This document shows, piece after piece, positions 1-8,344 of a DNA stretch of 64,000 nt; within the stretch, counting starts at the first letter, position 1, and each line of letters opens with the position of its first letter. The notes beneath the pieces were generated by a model. The model was not told where the DNA came from and ran no database searches. It saw only the letters and a program-made list of their open reading frames with translations. Source of the stretch: Nocardia iowensis (GTDB lineage: Bacteria > Actinomycetota > Actinomycetes > Mycobacteriales > Mycobacteriaceae); the NCBI RefSeq assembly GCF_019222765.1, contig NZ_CP078145.1, positions 3,596,001 through 3,660,000 on the forward strand, written 5' to 3'. Both the position numbers and the translations under genes were made by a program.

Positions 1-2
1 AA

Positions 3-1106
3 GGCGCCGCCGCAGCGCTGATGGTGCCGCAGGTGCTCTCCATCGTCAACGTCATCTTCCCCGACGAGGAACGCTCCAAGGTCTTCGGCATCTACGGCGG
101 CGTGCTTGGGCTCGGTACCGTGGCCGGGCCGATCATCGGTGCACTGCTGCTCGAATGGGACCTGTTCGGCCTCGGGTGGCGACCGATCTTCCTGATCAAC
201 CTGCCACTCGGCGTGGCCGGGCTGATTCTCGGCAACGCCGTCATCGGTGAATCCCGCGCCGAACACGCCCGCCGCCTGGACCTGGCCGGCGTCGGTTTGC
301 TCACCGCCGCGCTGTTCATGATCATGCTGCCGCTGACCCAGGGCCGCGAACTGGGTTGGCCCGCCTGGTCGATCGCGTGCCTGGTCGGTGCGGTGCCGGT
401 GCTGGCGCTGTTCGTCGCTCACCAGTACCGTCTCGACCGCACCGGCGGCCAGCCGCTAGTACCGCCGCACCTGTTCGGCCTGCGCTCCTTCTCCGGTGGC
501 CTGGGCGTGCAGCTGATGTTCGGCCTCGCCTCCGGCGTCTTCTTCCTGGCGTGGGCCCTGTACCTACAGGTCGCTCTCGGCTGGTCGCCGCTGAAAGCCG
601 GACTGGCCGGTCTGCCGATGTCGCTGGCGCTAATGGCCGGTGCGGGGGTGTCCTCGCAGGTGCTCGTGCCGCGCTTCGGTCGCGCCGTCCTGCAGGTCGG
701 TGCCGTGCTCGCCGCCGTCGGCGCGCTGGGCTATCACCTGCTCGTCGTGCATTACGCCGCGGACTTGGCGACCTGGCAGGCCATCGTGGCGATCGTGCCC
801 ATGGGACTGGGGCTCGGCTTGATCATCGCCCCACTGGCCGACCTGATTCTGGCCGACGTCCCCAAAACCGACTCCGGCGCGGCCTCGGGCGTGCTCAACA
901 CCACCACCCAGCTCGGCCAAGCCCTCGGCATCGGCCTGTGCTCGGTGGTGTTCTTCGGCCGCCTCGACCACGGCACCGGCCTCCCGGCCGCGTTCGCACA
1001 CTCACTGTGGTACGTCGCCGCCGCGTTCGTTCTGGCCTTCGCGCTGCTGTTCACCGTCCGCAACCGGCCTGCCCCCGCGCCGACAGCGGGCACCGTCGCG
1101 TCCTGA
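3..1106 (+). CDS. DHA2-type MFS drug exporter, C-terminal part (5' end outside window)
   Basis: The reading frame is already open at the first bases, so this is the 3' part of a longer gene. About 367 residues are visible and consist of repeated hydrophobic helices with short charged loops. The loop after an early helix reads FPDEERSKVFGIYGG, followed by GPIIGALLLEWDLFGLGWRPIFLIN, matching the conserved segment between helices of the 14-helix EmrB/QacA (DHA2) proton-driven exporters. The C-terminus has a final helix and a short Ala/Pro-rich tail. Family members usually have 450-550 residues, so roughly the N-terminal quarter is missing. Substrate cannot be told. Family assignment is firm; the role as a drug exporter is by analogy. 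Confidence 0.85.
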   Translation, partial: GAAAALMVPQVLSIVNVIFPDEERSKVFGIYGGVLGLGTVAGPIIGALLLEWDLFGLGWRPIFLINLPLGVAGLILGNAVIGESRAEHARRLDLAGVGLLTAALFMIMLPLTQGRELGWPAWSIACLVGAVPVLALFVAHQYRLDRTGGQPLVPPHLFGLRSFSGGLGVQLMFGLASGVFFLAWALYLQVALGWSPLKAGLAGLPMSLALMAGAGVSSQVLVPRFGRAVLQVGAVLAAVGALGYHLLVVHYAADLATWQAIVAIVPMGLGLGLIIAPLADLILADVPKTDSGAASGVLNTTTQLGQALGIGLCSVVFFGRLDHGTGLPAAFAHSLWYVAAAFVLAFALLFTVRNRPAPAPTAGTVAS

Positions 1107-1668
1107 CCACTTCTGTTGGCGCGCTGTCGTAGACCGTGCCCGCGATGTCACCTGGCGCGCACGTGCGGATCAGTGTTTGTGTTCGGCTAGGACATCTTGG
1201 GGCGGTATGGGGAGTGTCCTGCTATTTGGCCACGGTGGCGTGTCGGGTCCTTGCCGCCAGGTCAGATGGACTTGGACCGGGACCAAATGGGCTGGTTAAC
1301 AATGGTCTCCCGATCCGACCAGCACGCAACACCGCCATGATCACTGCCGCTGGCGAACTCCCACCGATACCGCAGACGTGCAGCGTTTCCGGACCTAGGG
1401 GGGCGGGAACGTCGGCGGAGTCAACGTCGAAAACCGAGCAGCCGTATCGAGATCAGCTGGCGATGGGCTATCAGCACTGCTAGCGGGGCTTTTTCCCGGC
1501 GTGGATGCGCTTGCCAAAGTCGAGTTGCCCTGATGCCTGTCCGGGAGAATGATAGGGCACAATGCATTTCGGCAGTGCGGGCGGACAAGGAAGGCTCGTC
1601 GGCAGTATACGCGTGCGAAAAAGGCCCTGACGCTGCGGCTTATGCGGCGCGTGAACGGGGGATCATCG
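1107..1668. other. Intergenic stretch, no supported gene
   Basis: About 560 bases separate the exporter from the type VII pair. Short open frames on both strands here have no recognisable domain, poor start sites and no conserved-looking composition. A GGGGGA element just before 1669 is a plausible ribosome binding site for the next gene. Confidence 0.5.
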
Positions 1669-2004
1669 ATGACATTGCAAGCCGATCTGGAAAAGCTGGG
1701 CATGATGTCCAATGCGCTGCACAGCTTGGGCGGCGAAGCGGCCGGACTGACATTTAGCGCGGGTCCGGCCGGGACATTCTTGGATCCCACGACGAACTCG
1801 CTACGCTCAATCGGCGAGATGCAGAGGCTGGCGCACAATATTCAGACCGGTTTGGTGCCCGTGTTGTCGAGTCGACTGCATGAGATCGGGGACCTCATGC
1901 ACCAGGCCACGATCGAGTTCCGCACAACCGAGGCCGATAATGCGGCCGACATCCTGGCCGCAACCTACACCTCCTCCTCCGGTGAATGGGTTGCCCCGGA
2001 ATGA
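1669..2004 (+). CDS. EspC-like type VII secretion (ESX) substrate or chaperone partner
   Basis: A 111-residue, mostly helical protein that starts MTLQADLEKLGMMSNALHSL and has a second helix near the C-terminus (LHEIGDLMHQATIEFRTTEADN). This pattern, two helices with a small-residue linker and an acidic end, is that of the EspC/ESX-1 secretion-associated family (about 100 residues). The frame is open further upstream, but the ATG at 1669 follows a GGGGGA motif by 7 nt and gives the family length. Its stop overlaps the next start in an ATGA, so it is translationally coupled to the toxin gene. It probably pairs with the N-terminal helical domain of that protein for export. The family call is by eye. 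Confidence 0.65.
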   Translation: MTLQADLEKLGMMSNALHSLGGEAAGLTFSAGPAGTFLDPTTNSLRSIGEMQRLAHNIQTGLVPVLSSRLHEIGDLMHQATIEFRTTEADNAADILAATYTSSSGEWVAPE

Positions 2005-3155
2005 CTCCGAGCAGAAGCGACCTCGACAACTACGACGCCCAACCGCTGCTGGATTTCGCCAACCAGGTCAGGACTTCCGCCACTCAGATCGAGGGCATGT
2101 TCGAGCGCTACGTCACCACCGTCACCGCGTCCGATTGGCAAGGGGTGGCCGCTGAGGCGGCGCACAGCCGGGCCGTCGCTGACCGCAAGACGGCCAACGC
2201 ACTGGTCGACACCTTGGAAGGGGCGGCAGGCCGACTCGAACAGGGGTACTGGGACATCAGTACCCCGTTACGCAACGCGCGCCACCTCATCGCCTCCGCC
2301 GAAACGGCCGGATTTCTCGTTCCCGCTACCGGCCTTGGCTTCCTCAACGCACCTATGCCCGTATACGTCTCCCATCCGGCCGGGCGCGACCCGACCCCCG
2401 AGCGGGAGGCGGTCCGAGCTAACTGGGAAGACCAGATCGTGGCCGCGGCCGATGCTGTGGAAGCAGCGGATACGCGTCTGCAGCAGGATCTATCGGCGCT
2501 CGGCACGGCGATGAAAGCCCAGTTCGACGCAGTCGGCCATAGCCAAACCACGCACAGCGAAGGACATTTCAACAGGGCGGAAAGGTTCATCCTCGACGAA
2601 ATGCGGCGAAACCTGAACTCCGACTCCGTCAAGCAGATCCAAGAGCTCCTGCGCTCGCCGCAATCATTTCTGGAATGGCTGGAATACTCAGATCCGCGCC
2701 ATGGCGGACGGAGCACTGCGGTCGACCGTATTCAGGCTCTCGCTGCCTGGCGTGACCTGGTTGGTTCGGAAAAGCGCTGGGATCACAAGCCGCAGATAGC
2801 AAGGGATTTCGGCTTGGTAGGGGATCCTCGCCAGGATCCCGCTTTTTTCTTCCAGCAGCCCGGCACCCATCGACAAGTGAACTACGACATGTATTCGAAC
2901 ATCCACTTCGGATTCGTTGGCCGTCACGCAGGATTCGACGGCGACACACTGCTCGAGGGAGCGAGGATGGCCAGCCAGCACGACCAAGGCGACGAGATCA
3001 CCATGCGGGCAGGCATCGCGATGTATGACAAGTACGGCCCCAACATCACCGACGAGCAATTTCACCAGGGTATGGTCGCGGCCATCGACGAGATGGAAGC
3101 TGCCCAAAGCGAAGGCCAGCATGTTCCGCAGATCAAACACGACAGCGGACGCTGA
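2001..3155 (+). CDS. Type VII-secreted polymorphic toxin with C-terminal toxin-44-like domain
   Basis: A 384-residue protein. Residues 1-110 form a WXG100-like helical domain (TASDWQGVAAEAAHSRA contains the W-x-G turn). A helical linker follows. The C-terminal part from about 255 contains WDHKPQIARDFG and then NYDMYSNIHFGFVGRHAGFD, the signature I associate with the Bacterial toxin 44 (Ntox44) family, predicted to be RNases. The start at 2001 overlaps the previous stop (ATGA); an in-frame ATG at 1986 would add five residues. The order EspC-like gene then toxin is typical of ESX-exported antibacterial toxins in actinobacteria. No clear intact immunity gene follows. Enzyme activity is inferred from family only. 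Confidence 0.72.
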   Translation: MTPSRSDLDNYDAQPLLDFANQVRTSATQIEGMFERYVTTVTASDWQGVAAEAAHSRAVADRKTANALVDTLEGAAGRLEQGYWDISTPLRNARHLIASAETAGFLVPATGLGFLNAPMPVYVSHPAGRDPTPEREAVRANWEDQIVAAADAVEAADTRLQQDLSALGTAMKAQFDAVGHSQTTHSEGHFNRAERFILDEMRRNLNSDSVKQIQELLRSPQSFLEWLEYSDPRHGGRSTAVDRIQALAAWRDLVGSEKRWDHKPQIARDFGLVGDPRQDPAFFFQQPGTHRQVNYDMYSNIHFGFVGRHAGFDGDTLLEGARMASQHDQGDEITMRAGIAMYDKYGPNITDEQFHQGMVAAIDEMEAAQSEGQHVPQIKHDSGR

Positions 3156-3232
3156 ACCGGCCGGGATTCCCTTGCCAACGCGGTAGTGCCCCGAACGCAC
3201 GCGCTGGCGGAGGCCCTTCGAGTCTGTCTCGC

Positions 3233-3484
3233 GTGGTGAATTCTGGAGGCGATTTCATCAGCAGTGGATACTCGTTGGTTGAAGCGGTCGAACCGTTTGT
3301 TCGGGAGATGGCACTCTACGAACCGTCTGCGTACGTGTATCTGACTGAATCCGCGGGAGAATTCATCCGCTCAGAACTCGGAGGCCGGGTCGTCACCTCG
3401 CGTCGCACGATGACGGTGACGGAGCGCACGCAGTGTCGGGTCGCGTGGCGGCCGGCGCGCCTGCGGCCTTCGGTGGTGACAAGG
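3233..3484 (+). pseudogene. Possible remnant of an immunity gene downstream of the toxin
   Basis: From a GTG at 3233 the frame encodes a plausible soluble segment containing YSLVEAVEPFVREMALYEPS and then YVYLTESAGEFIRSELGG. The frame then runs on to 3709 through sequence antisense to the dioxygenase gene and loses normal protein character. The unique part is only about 80 residues and has no strong ribosome binding site. Its position directly after the toxin is where an immunity gene is expected. I read it as a possible gene start whose 3' part was lost when the neighbouring catabolic DNA was joined here. It may be chance coding. Confidence 0.3.
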
Positions 3485-4834
3485 TCAGCGGCTGGGCAGC
3501 CAGTTGCCGTGGAAGCCGGCGGGGACGCGGACGGGGAGGTGTATCTGCGCTACCGGTCGGGCTGTCAGGTCGGTGGCGTCCAGGATCGCCAGATAGCTGG
3601 TGCCGTTCGCGCGGTCGTGGGTGAAGGTCATCAGGTATCCGTCGTCATCGCGCGCGGTGTCGTGGCGGGGGACGAAAACGGCTTCGCCGCAGGTGTGGCC
3701 CGTGGGTAGCCGGTGCATCTGGCGCGACGCGTCGTCGGTGAGATCGTATTTGTAGATTGTCGAGTGCTCGGGTTCGGCGTCCAGGGAGAAGCTGGTGATG
3801 TAGCCGAAACGGTGGCGCTGTCCGATCTCGGTATCCGCGACCCGGGGATATTCGACGGCCGCATCATCGAGCGGCTGTTCGGCGACCGTGCCCGTGCCCA
3901 GGTTCAGCCGCCATTGGTGCAGCCGGGGCAGTCCGCCACCGATGTCGTCGGAACCTTCTCGCCACAGTGTCGGCACCCGAGTACCGGTCACCGTGAGCAC
4001 GCCGTCGGCTTCGAACGCGTTCATGGTGTGCCACACGTAGCAGGGTTCGACGTCGAACCACCGCACGTCCCCGCCCTCGCGACCCATCACGCCGAACCGG
4101 GCGCCGTGCCCGTCGTCCCACCGCCACGGCATACCGCCCGCGGCAGCGACCGGGTCGAAGACCACGGGAAGGTCCATGAAGACCACCGAGGTTTCGGTGA
4201 TCGCGAAATCGTGCATCATCGTCGCGCGTGGAACCCGCACTACCTGGGCCCGCAGGAGCTCACCGGTCGGTGCGGCGCGATAGTAGGTCAGATATGGGGG
4301 ACGCAGCCGGACGCCGAAGAACAGCAGTTCCCCGGTGCGGGGGCAGATTTTCGGGTGGGCGGTCATCGGGGTGTGCAGCGCGCCGTTGAAGGTGAACGGT
4401 CCCACCGTCTCCAACTCTGGGGTGATCTCGTAGGGGAAGCCACCTTCTTCCAGCGCGAGCAACCGGCCCGCATGCGCGACCACGTGAGTGTTGGCTGTCG
4501 TGACCCGGTAATCCACCTGTCCCGTGGTCTGGTCGAAAGCCAGGGCCAAGCGCGACTGTCCCGGGTGCGCGTACAGGGGGGTCCGCACATATCGGTTGCG
4601 ATACCAGCGGGCCCGGCCGCCGTCCAAGGCGACCGCATGGACCATTCCGTCGCCCGCGAAGTAGTGCGGCGACCAGCCGGTGCGCGGATTGGGACCGTTG
4701 CGGAAGTAGGTCCCGCTCAATTCCTTAGGAATCACTCCGATCACGTCGGTCGGCTCCGCCGTCACCTCTTCGGTGGCCGGTGCATTGTTCCCCGCGAGGT
4801 GCAGAGGCAGGTCGGCGTTGGGTGTGGTCGGCAT
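3485..4834 (-). CDS. Carotenoid-cleavage-type (RPE65/CCO family) dioxygenase 1
   Basis: A 449-residue non-haem iron dioxygenase of the carotenoid cleavage / lignostilbene dioxygenase family, expected to cleave a C=C bond of a polyene or stilbenoid to two aldehydes or ketones. The start of the fold is clear (GTYFRNGPNP near residue 41, FAGDGMVHAV near 59). The four iron-ligand histidines are all present: His160 (MTAHPK), His208 (MMHDFAIT), His269 (VWHTMNAFE) and His442 near the C-terminus (FHGNWLPS). No signal peptide is seen; it should be cytoplasmic. It is a lone minus-strand gene whose 3' end abuts the toxin region. It is one of three paralogues in the window, which are clearly divergent from each other. 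Substrate unknown. Confidence 0.93.
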   Translation of the reverse strand: MPTTPNADLPLHLAGNNAPATEEVTAEPTDVIGVIPKELSGTYFRNGPNPRTGWSPHYFAGDGMVHAVALDGGRARWYRNRYVRTPLYAHPGQSRLALAFDQTTGQVDYRVTTANTHVVAHAGRLLALEEGGFPYEITPELETVGPFTFNGALHTPMTAHPKICPRTGELLFFGVRLRPPYLTYYRAAPTGELLRAQVVRVPRATMMHDFAITETSVVFMDLPVVFDPVAAAGGMPWRWDDGHGARFGVMGREGGDVRWFDVEPCYVWHTMNAFEADGVLTVTGTRVPTLWREGSDDIGGGLPRLHQWRLNLGTGTVAEQPLDDAAVEYPRVADTEIGQRHRFGYITSFSLDAEPEHSTIYKYDLTDDASRQMHRLPTGHTCGEAVFVPRHDTARDDDGYLMTFTHDRANGTSYLAILDATDLTARPVAQIHLPVRVPAGFHGNWLPSR

Positions 4835-4962
4835 CTGCTGGTTCTCCTGTCGCTGGCTCGGCTGTGCCAGGATGCCGGGGCAATCGAGAAAGAAACAGTC
4901 TTGTTCTTGTCGACGTCGTCAGCCGGTGAGAAAACGCGCAGGACAACGCTTTCCGCGAGGTG

Positions 4963-5527
4963 TCAGTGGGAATGACAGGCCTGTGCCAGGGCGGTGTCAG
5001 TCAGGTCGGCGACAGTGGGTACAGCGACCATGCACCACAACAGGAACGTTCGCAGACAGCGTCGGCAGTGAGAGCCGTTCTGGGCGTGCCATGCATCGAT
5101 GCTGGATTGGCTGCTGGCGGCGAGCGTGACCCCTTGTCCTGCAAGCCATTCCAGGAACAGCGTCGCTTGTTTGACTTGGTCGTGGGCGTGGCGTCGAGCG
5201 GGTGTGGTGAGGGATGTCCGTTCGGCTGTGCCCCGCAGTTGGGACAGCAGGTGCCAGGTGGCGTAGCGGCGGATGATCTGGGCGTGGTCCGGGTCGCATA
5301 CCGCGGGCATCGACGCTGGGCAGGTATTGCACCGCCGTCGTCCACCCGAAACCGTCCACGTTGCTGGGGTCGGTGAGCACGGCGACAACCACCGCGCACA
5401 CCGGCTCCCGGTGGGGATCGATCAACACGACAACCTCTGCAGTTCGTCGTTCAGCACGGCCACCGGCACACAAGTGCTCGGTGAACCGTTCGCGCCGACT
5501 CCGCCGTGACCACCACCCCTTGAGCAC
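4963..5527 (-). pseudogene. Decayed XerC/D-like recombinase fragment
   Basis: Read on the minus strand, the segment encodes RRYATWHLLSQLRG, then a basic linker, then ATLFLEWLAGQGVTLAASSQ and a short Cys/Arg-rich stretch. This resembles the helical core-binding domain of tyrosine recombinases carried by actinobacterial plasmids and transposons. The upstream part lies in another frame, there is no catalytic domain, and the frame ends at 4963. It is best read as a frameshifted and truncated relic. The recombinase resemblance is moderate; loss of function is clear if that is what it is. Confidence 0.4.
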
Positions 5528-5951
5528 GGCTGACGCTTATTCCACTTTACGGCGAAAAATGCTGTGGCATAGACAATTCGAGCGCCTACAGGGTGTGGCG
5601 CGACCAGTGCCCGGGCTCGATGATCGTGGCGGGATGAGCCACGCGAGCGCATGGGATGCCGTATGACGCTTTGTCCTTCTTGTGAATAACTCGCACGATC
5701 GAAAAGTCGACGGAAGACACAGATCTGGTCTCGACTACCGGTACTGCCGCGAGTATCGGTCGAACAATGTGGGCGCCGTGGTGACCTATGGCCGAAGTGA
5801 CGTTGTTGGCCCGTCGAGATGCCCAGTGCCTGATCGATGACCGAGCGTCAAGCCAGGCTCTGTGCTGGCCGGGCGGGCCTACGCCGATCATGGCTCGAGT
5901 CAAAGGCGAGGGTCGTCGCACGGGGTCTGGAATCGGGTGCGTGATAATGGC
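5528..5951. other. Intergenic stretch upstream of the TetR gene, no supported gene
   Basis: About 420 bases with only unconvincing frames. It should contain the promoter of the TetR regulator, but no clear -35/-10 pair or operator palindrome was found. Confidence 0.45.
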
Positions 5952-6608
5952 GTGGTGACGCGGAGCAAGCAGGTTCGGACCGGTCCTGGCCGCCGGGCCG
6001 GTATAGACAGTGTCGAGACTCGGCAGCGGGTGATCGATGCGGCGATTGATTGCTTCGCGCGCAATGGTTATGGTCCGGCGACGAACAGTCAGATCGCTGC
6101 GGTCGCCGGTGTTACCGCGGGGTCGGTGTTCTATCACTTCGGTACCAAACCGCGGCTGTTCGAAGCGGTGTGTGCCGAGGTTTACGGCAAGATCATCGAA
6201 CGCTCCCAGCTAGCGCTGGCCGGCGCGCTGTCGGTTCCGGATCTGCTGCGTGCGGTGTTGACGGTCTCGATGCGGATCAACCACGAGCGTCCGGAGTTGG
6301 CCGGATTCGTGGCGACGGCCCCGATCGACGCTCGCCGCCACGCCGAACTGACCGATGCCTTCGACGCGTTGAGCGTGCAGATGAACGAGGGCCTCGCCGA
6401 GGCGGTAGTACGCGGCCAGGGCGCCGGGCTCATTCCCGCCGATCTCGACCCGATCGAGGTGGCGCGGTTGGTCAGCGCGGTAGTCGACGGCTTCGCGCAC
6501 GCGGCCGCGGCCACCGACCCGATCGCGATGGACCGGCTCACCGAACTGTTCGAGACGTTGCTGCTCGGAGTGCATGGGCCGCCCGGCAATGCCGGGCGGC
6601 CCGATTGA
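5952..6608 (+). CDS. TetR-family transcriptional regulator
   Basis: A 218-residue regulator with the usual TetR layout. A basic N-terminus leads into the helix-turn-helix (TRQRVIDAAIDCFARNGYGP, then IAAVAGVTAGSVFYHFGTKPRLFEAV), followed by a helical ligand-binding domain to the end. I chose the GTG at 5952 (another GTG follows at 5955) because the frame upstream looks non-coding and 215-220 residues is typical. It lies 277 bases before dioxygenase 2, in the same direction. An AT-rich repeat lies between them, so it is the best candidate for controlling the catabolic genes here, probably as a repressor relieved by a substrate or CoA-ester. Target and ligand are inferred. Confidence 0.88.
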   Translation: MVTRSKQVRTGPGRRAGIDSVETRQRVIDAAIDCFARNGYGPATNSQIAAVAGVTAGSVFYHFGTKPRLFEAVCAEVYGKIIERSQLALAGALSVPDLLRAVLTVSMRINHERPELAGFVATAPIDARRHAELTDAFDALSVQMNEGLAEAVVRGQGAGLIPADLDPIEVARLVSAVVDGFAHAAAATDPIAMDRLTELFETLLLGVHGPPGNAGRPD

Positions 6609-6794
6609 CCTCCTGATGCCGGTGCGACGGCGGGGAGGGCGTGAATCCCGTTCAGTGGTACCTGTGCTCGACTGGCGGCTCTGGTAAGCCAGGACTGTCG
6701 CTCCGGGCCGCCCTGAACTCCGTAGCGGCGAAAGACTTTTCGACCTGACCTGGTCCAGGTTGTCGTCGTTATTGACAGCGGGAAGTGACGAGTG

Positions 6795-6823
6795 TTACTA
6801 ATTAATTATCTCACTAACTAATA
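6795..6823. promoter_or_regulatory. AT-rich repeat before dioxygenase 2, candidate operator
   Basis: Two copies of ACTAAYTAAT (6797-6806 and 6813-6822) start 16 bases apart in otherwise GC-rich DNA, 63 bases before the dioxygenase start. Similar ACTAAT-containing AT-rich sites occur near 23911 and 26211 before other units of the cluster, which suggests one regulator, perhaps the adjacent TetR protein. Confidence 0.5.
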
Positions 6824-6885
6824 CAGTCTCCTCGCGATGTGCGGACGGCGAGCGGTATCGATGCTGCGAGGATTCAGGAGAGATC

Positions 6886-8343
6886 ATGGCGACCACTGAT
6901 TTTCGTGCGAGTCCGTTTCTCGCCGGGCACCATCGGCCGAGCCGGATGGAGGTGGACGCGCCAGATCTATTCATCGACGGTGAGCTGCCTGCGGATCTGG
7001 CCGGGGTTTTCTATCGCAACGGCGCCGAACCGCTGTACCCACCCACGGACGAGGACTACCACTGGTTCGACGGCGATGGCATGGTCTATGCCTTCTTCAT
7101 CGACAACGGCCGGGTCGCGCTGCGCAACCGATGGGTACGCACCGACAAGCTGCTACTCGAGATGAAAGCGGGCCGCAGGCTTTTCGGCGTACACGGAAAT
7201 CCGGCCACCACCGACCCGCTGGCCGAGGGCACGCGATACAACACCGCCAACACCAACATCATCCTGCACGGCGGGAAGCTGCTGGCGCTGATGGAAGGCG
7301 CGCCGCCGGTCGAGTTGGACCCGCGCACCCTCGACACCATCGGGGAACAGCACTACGGAGGAGTGGTCACCACCACCTTCTCCGCACATCCAACGGTGGA
7401 CCACGACAATGGGGAACTGGTCAACATCGGCACGATCGCGCGCCGCGGAGGGACGGCTGCCGAAATCCGCTACGACATCATCGATTTCGCGGGCCAGCCA
7501 ATCAAGACCGAGACCATTCCTATGCCGCATCACAGCATGATGCATACGTTCTTCGTCACCGAGAACTACGTCGTTTTCCCGGTGACGCCGCTGGATGTCA
7601 GCATCCGGCGGGCCATGTCCGGCGGCCCGATCGTCGCCTGGGACGGGAACCGCCCGACGAAACTGGGCGTGATGCCGCGCCGCGGCACCGCCGCCGACGT
7701 CCGCTGGTTCGAGGCCGAGCCCCGCCACATGATGCACCAGGCCAACGTGTGGGAAGACGAGGGGCGCATCGTCGCCGATGTGGCCGCCGCCGAGGGCACC
7801 TCGCTGTTCCCGGATACCAAGGGCCGCTGGCGATCCCACCGTGATTCCGTGCAAAGTCTGCGCCGCTGGACCATCGATCCCGCTGCCGCGACGGACGTGG
7901 TGCGCGAGGACACCCTCGACGACCACGACATCCAGTTCCCGCGACCCGACGACCGGCTCATGACCCGCCCCAGCCGATTCGTCTTCGCGAACAGCAATCT
8001 GCACTCCGTCGAGGGCCGGATCGACGGGATGGATGCGGTGCTGCGCGTCGACACACGTAGCGGTGATGAGGATCTCTACCACTTCGGCGACGGTGCTGCG
8101 GCGGGGGAACTGATCTTCGCCCCCCGCCTCGGCGGTACGGACGAACTCGATGGGTATGCCCTCACTTTGGTCCACCGAGCCGGGGCCGCGGAAACCGAGC
8201 TGGTGGTGTTCGACGCCGCGGACCTGTCGGGTGGTCCGCTGGCGCGGGTCCGCATCCCGTTCGCCATTCCCAGTGGATTCCACTGCAATTACTACAGTGC
8301 CGATAGTCCGCTGTATCGGCAGGCGCTGAGCCGGGAGCCCTGA
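6886..8343 (+). CDS. Carotenoid-cleavage-type (CCO family) dioxygenase 2
   Basis: A 485-residue non-haem iron dioxygenase. Family landmarks are VFYRNGAEPL near residue 41 and WFDGDGMVYAF near 60. The four iron-binding histidines are His168 (FSAHPT), His220 (MMHTFFVT), His284 (MMHQANVWE) and His466 (FHCNYY). An AGGAGAG ribosome binding site lies just before the ATG. The next gene starts one base after its stop, so dioxygenase, reductase and aldehyde dehydrogenase form one operon: cleavage of a double bond would give aldehydes that the two following enzymes could reduce or oxidise. It is predicted to be cytoplasmic. Substrate could be an apocarotenoid, retinoid or stilbenoid; sequence alone does not decide. 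Confidence 0.93.
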   Translation: MATTDFRASPFLAGHHRPSRMEVDAPDLFIDGELPADLAGVFYRNGAEPLYPPTDEDYHWFDGDGMVYAFFIDNGRVALRNRWVRTDKLLLEMKAGRRLFGVHGNPATTDPLAEGTRYNTANTNIILHGGKLLALMEGAPPVELDPRTLDTIGEQHYGGVVTTTFSAHPTVDHDNGELVNIGTIARRGGTAAEIRYDIIDFAGQPIKTETIPMPHHSMMHTFFVTENYVVFPVTPLDVSIRRAMSGGPIVAWDGNRPTKLGVMPRRGTAADVRWFEAEPRHMMHQANVWEDEGRIVADVAAAEGTSLFPDTKGRWRSHRDSVQSLRRWTIDPAAATDVVREDTLDDHDIQFPRPDDRLMTRPSRFVFANSNLHSVEGRIDGMDAVLRVDTRSGDEDLYHFGDGAAAGELIFAPRLGGTDELDGYALTLVHRAGAAETELVVFDAADLSGGPLARVRIPFAIPSGFHCNYYSADSPLYRQALSREP

Positions 8344-8344
8344 C

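Noticed and set aside
92..1132. Several long open frames antisense or offset to the MFS gene
   Set aside because: They are Arg/Pro/Gly-rich shadows of a GC-rich coding gene with no domain or start signal.
1136..1838. Open frames on both strands between the exporter and the EspC-like gene
   Set aside because: No ribosome sites, no recognisable domain, and they overlap each other.
3713..4975. 420-codon plus-strand frame over dioxygenase 1
   Set aside because: It is antisense to a gene with all iron ligands intact; composition is that of a shadow.
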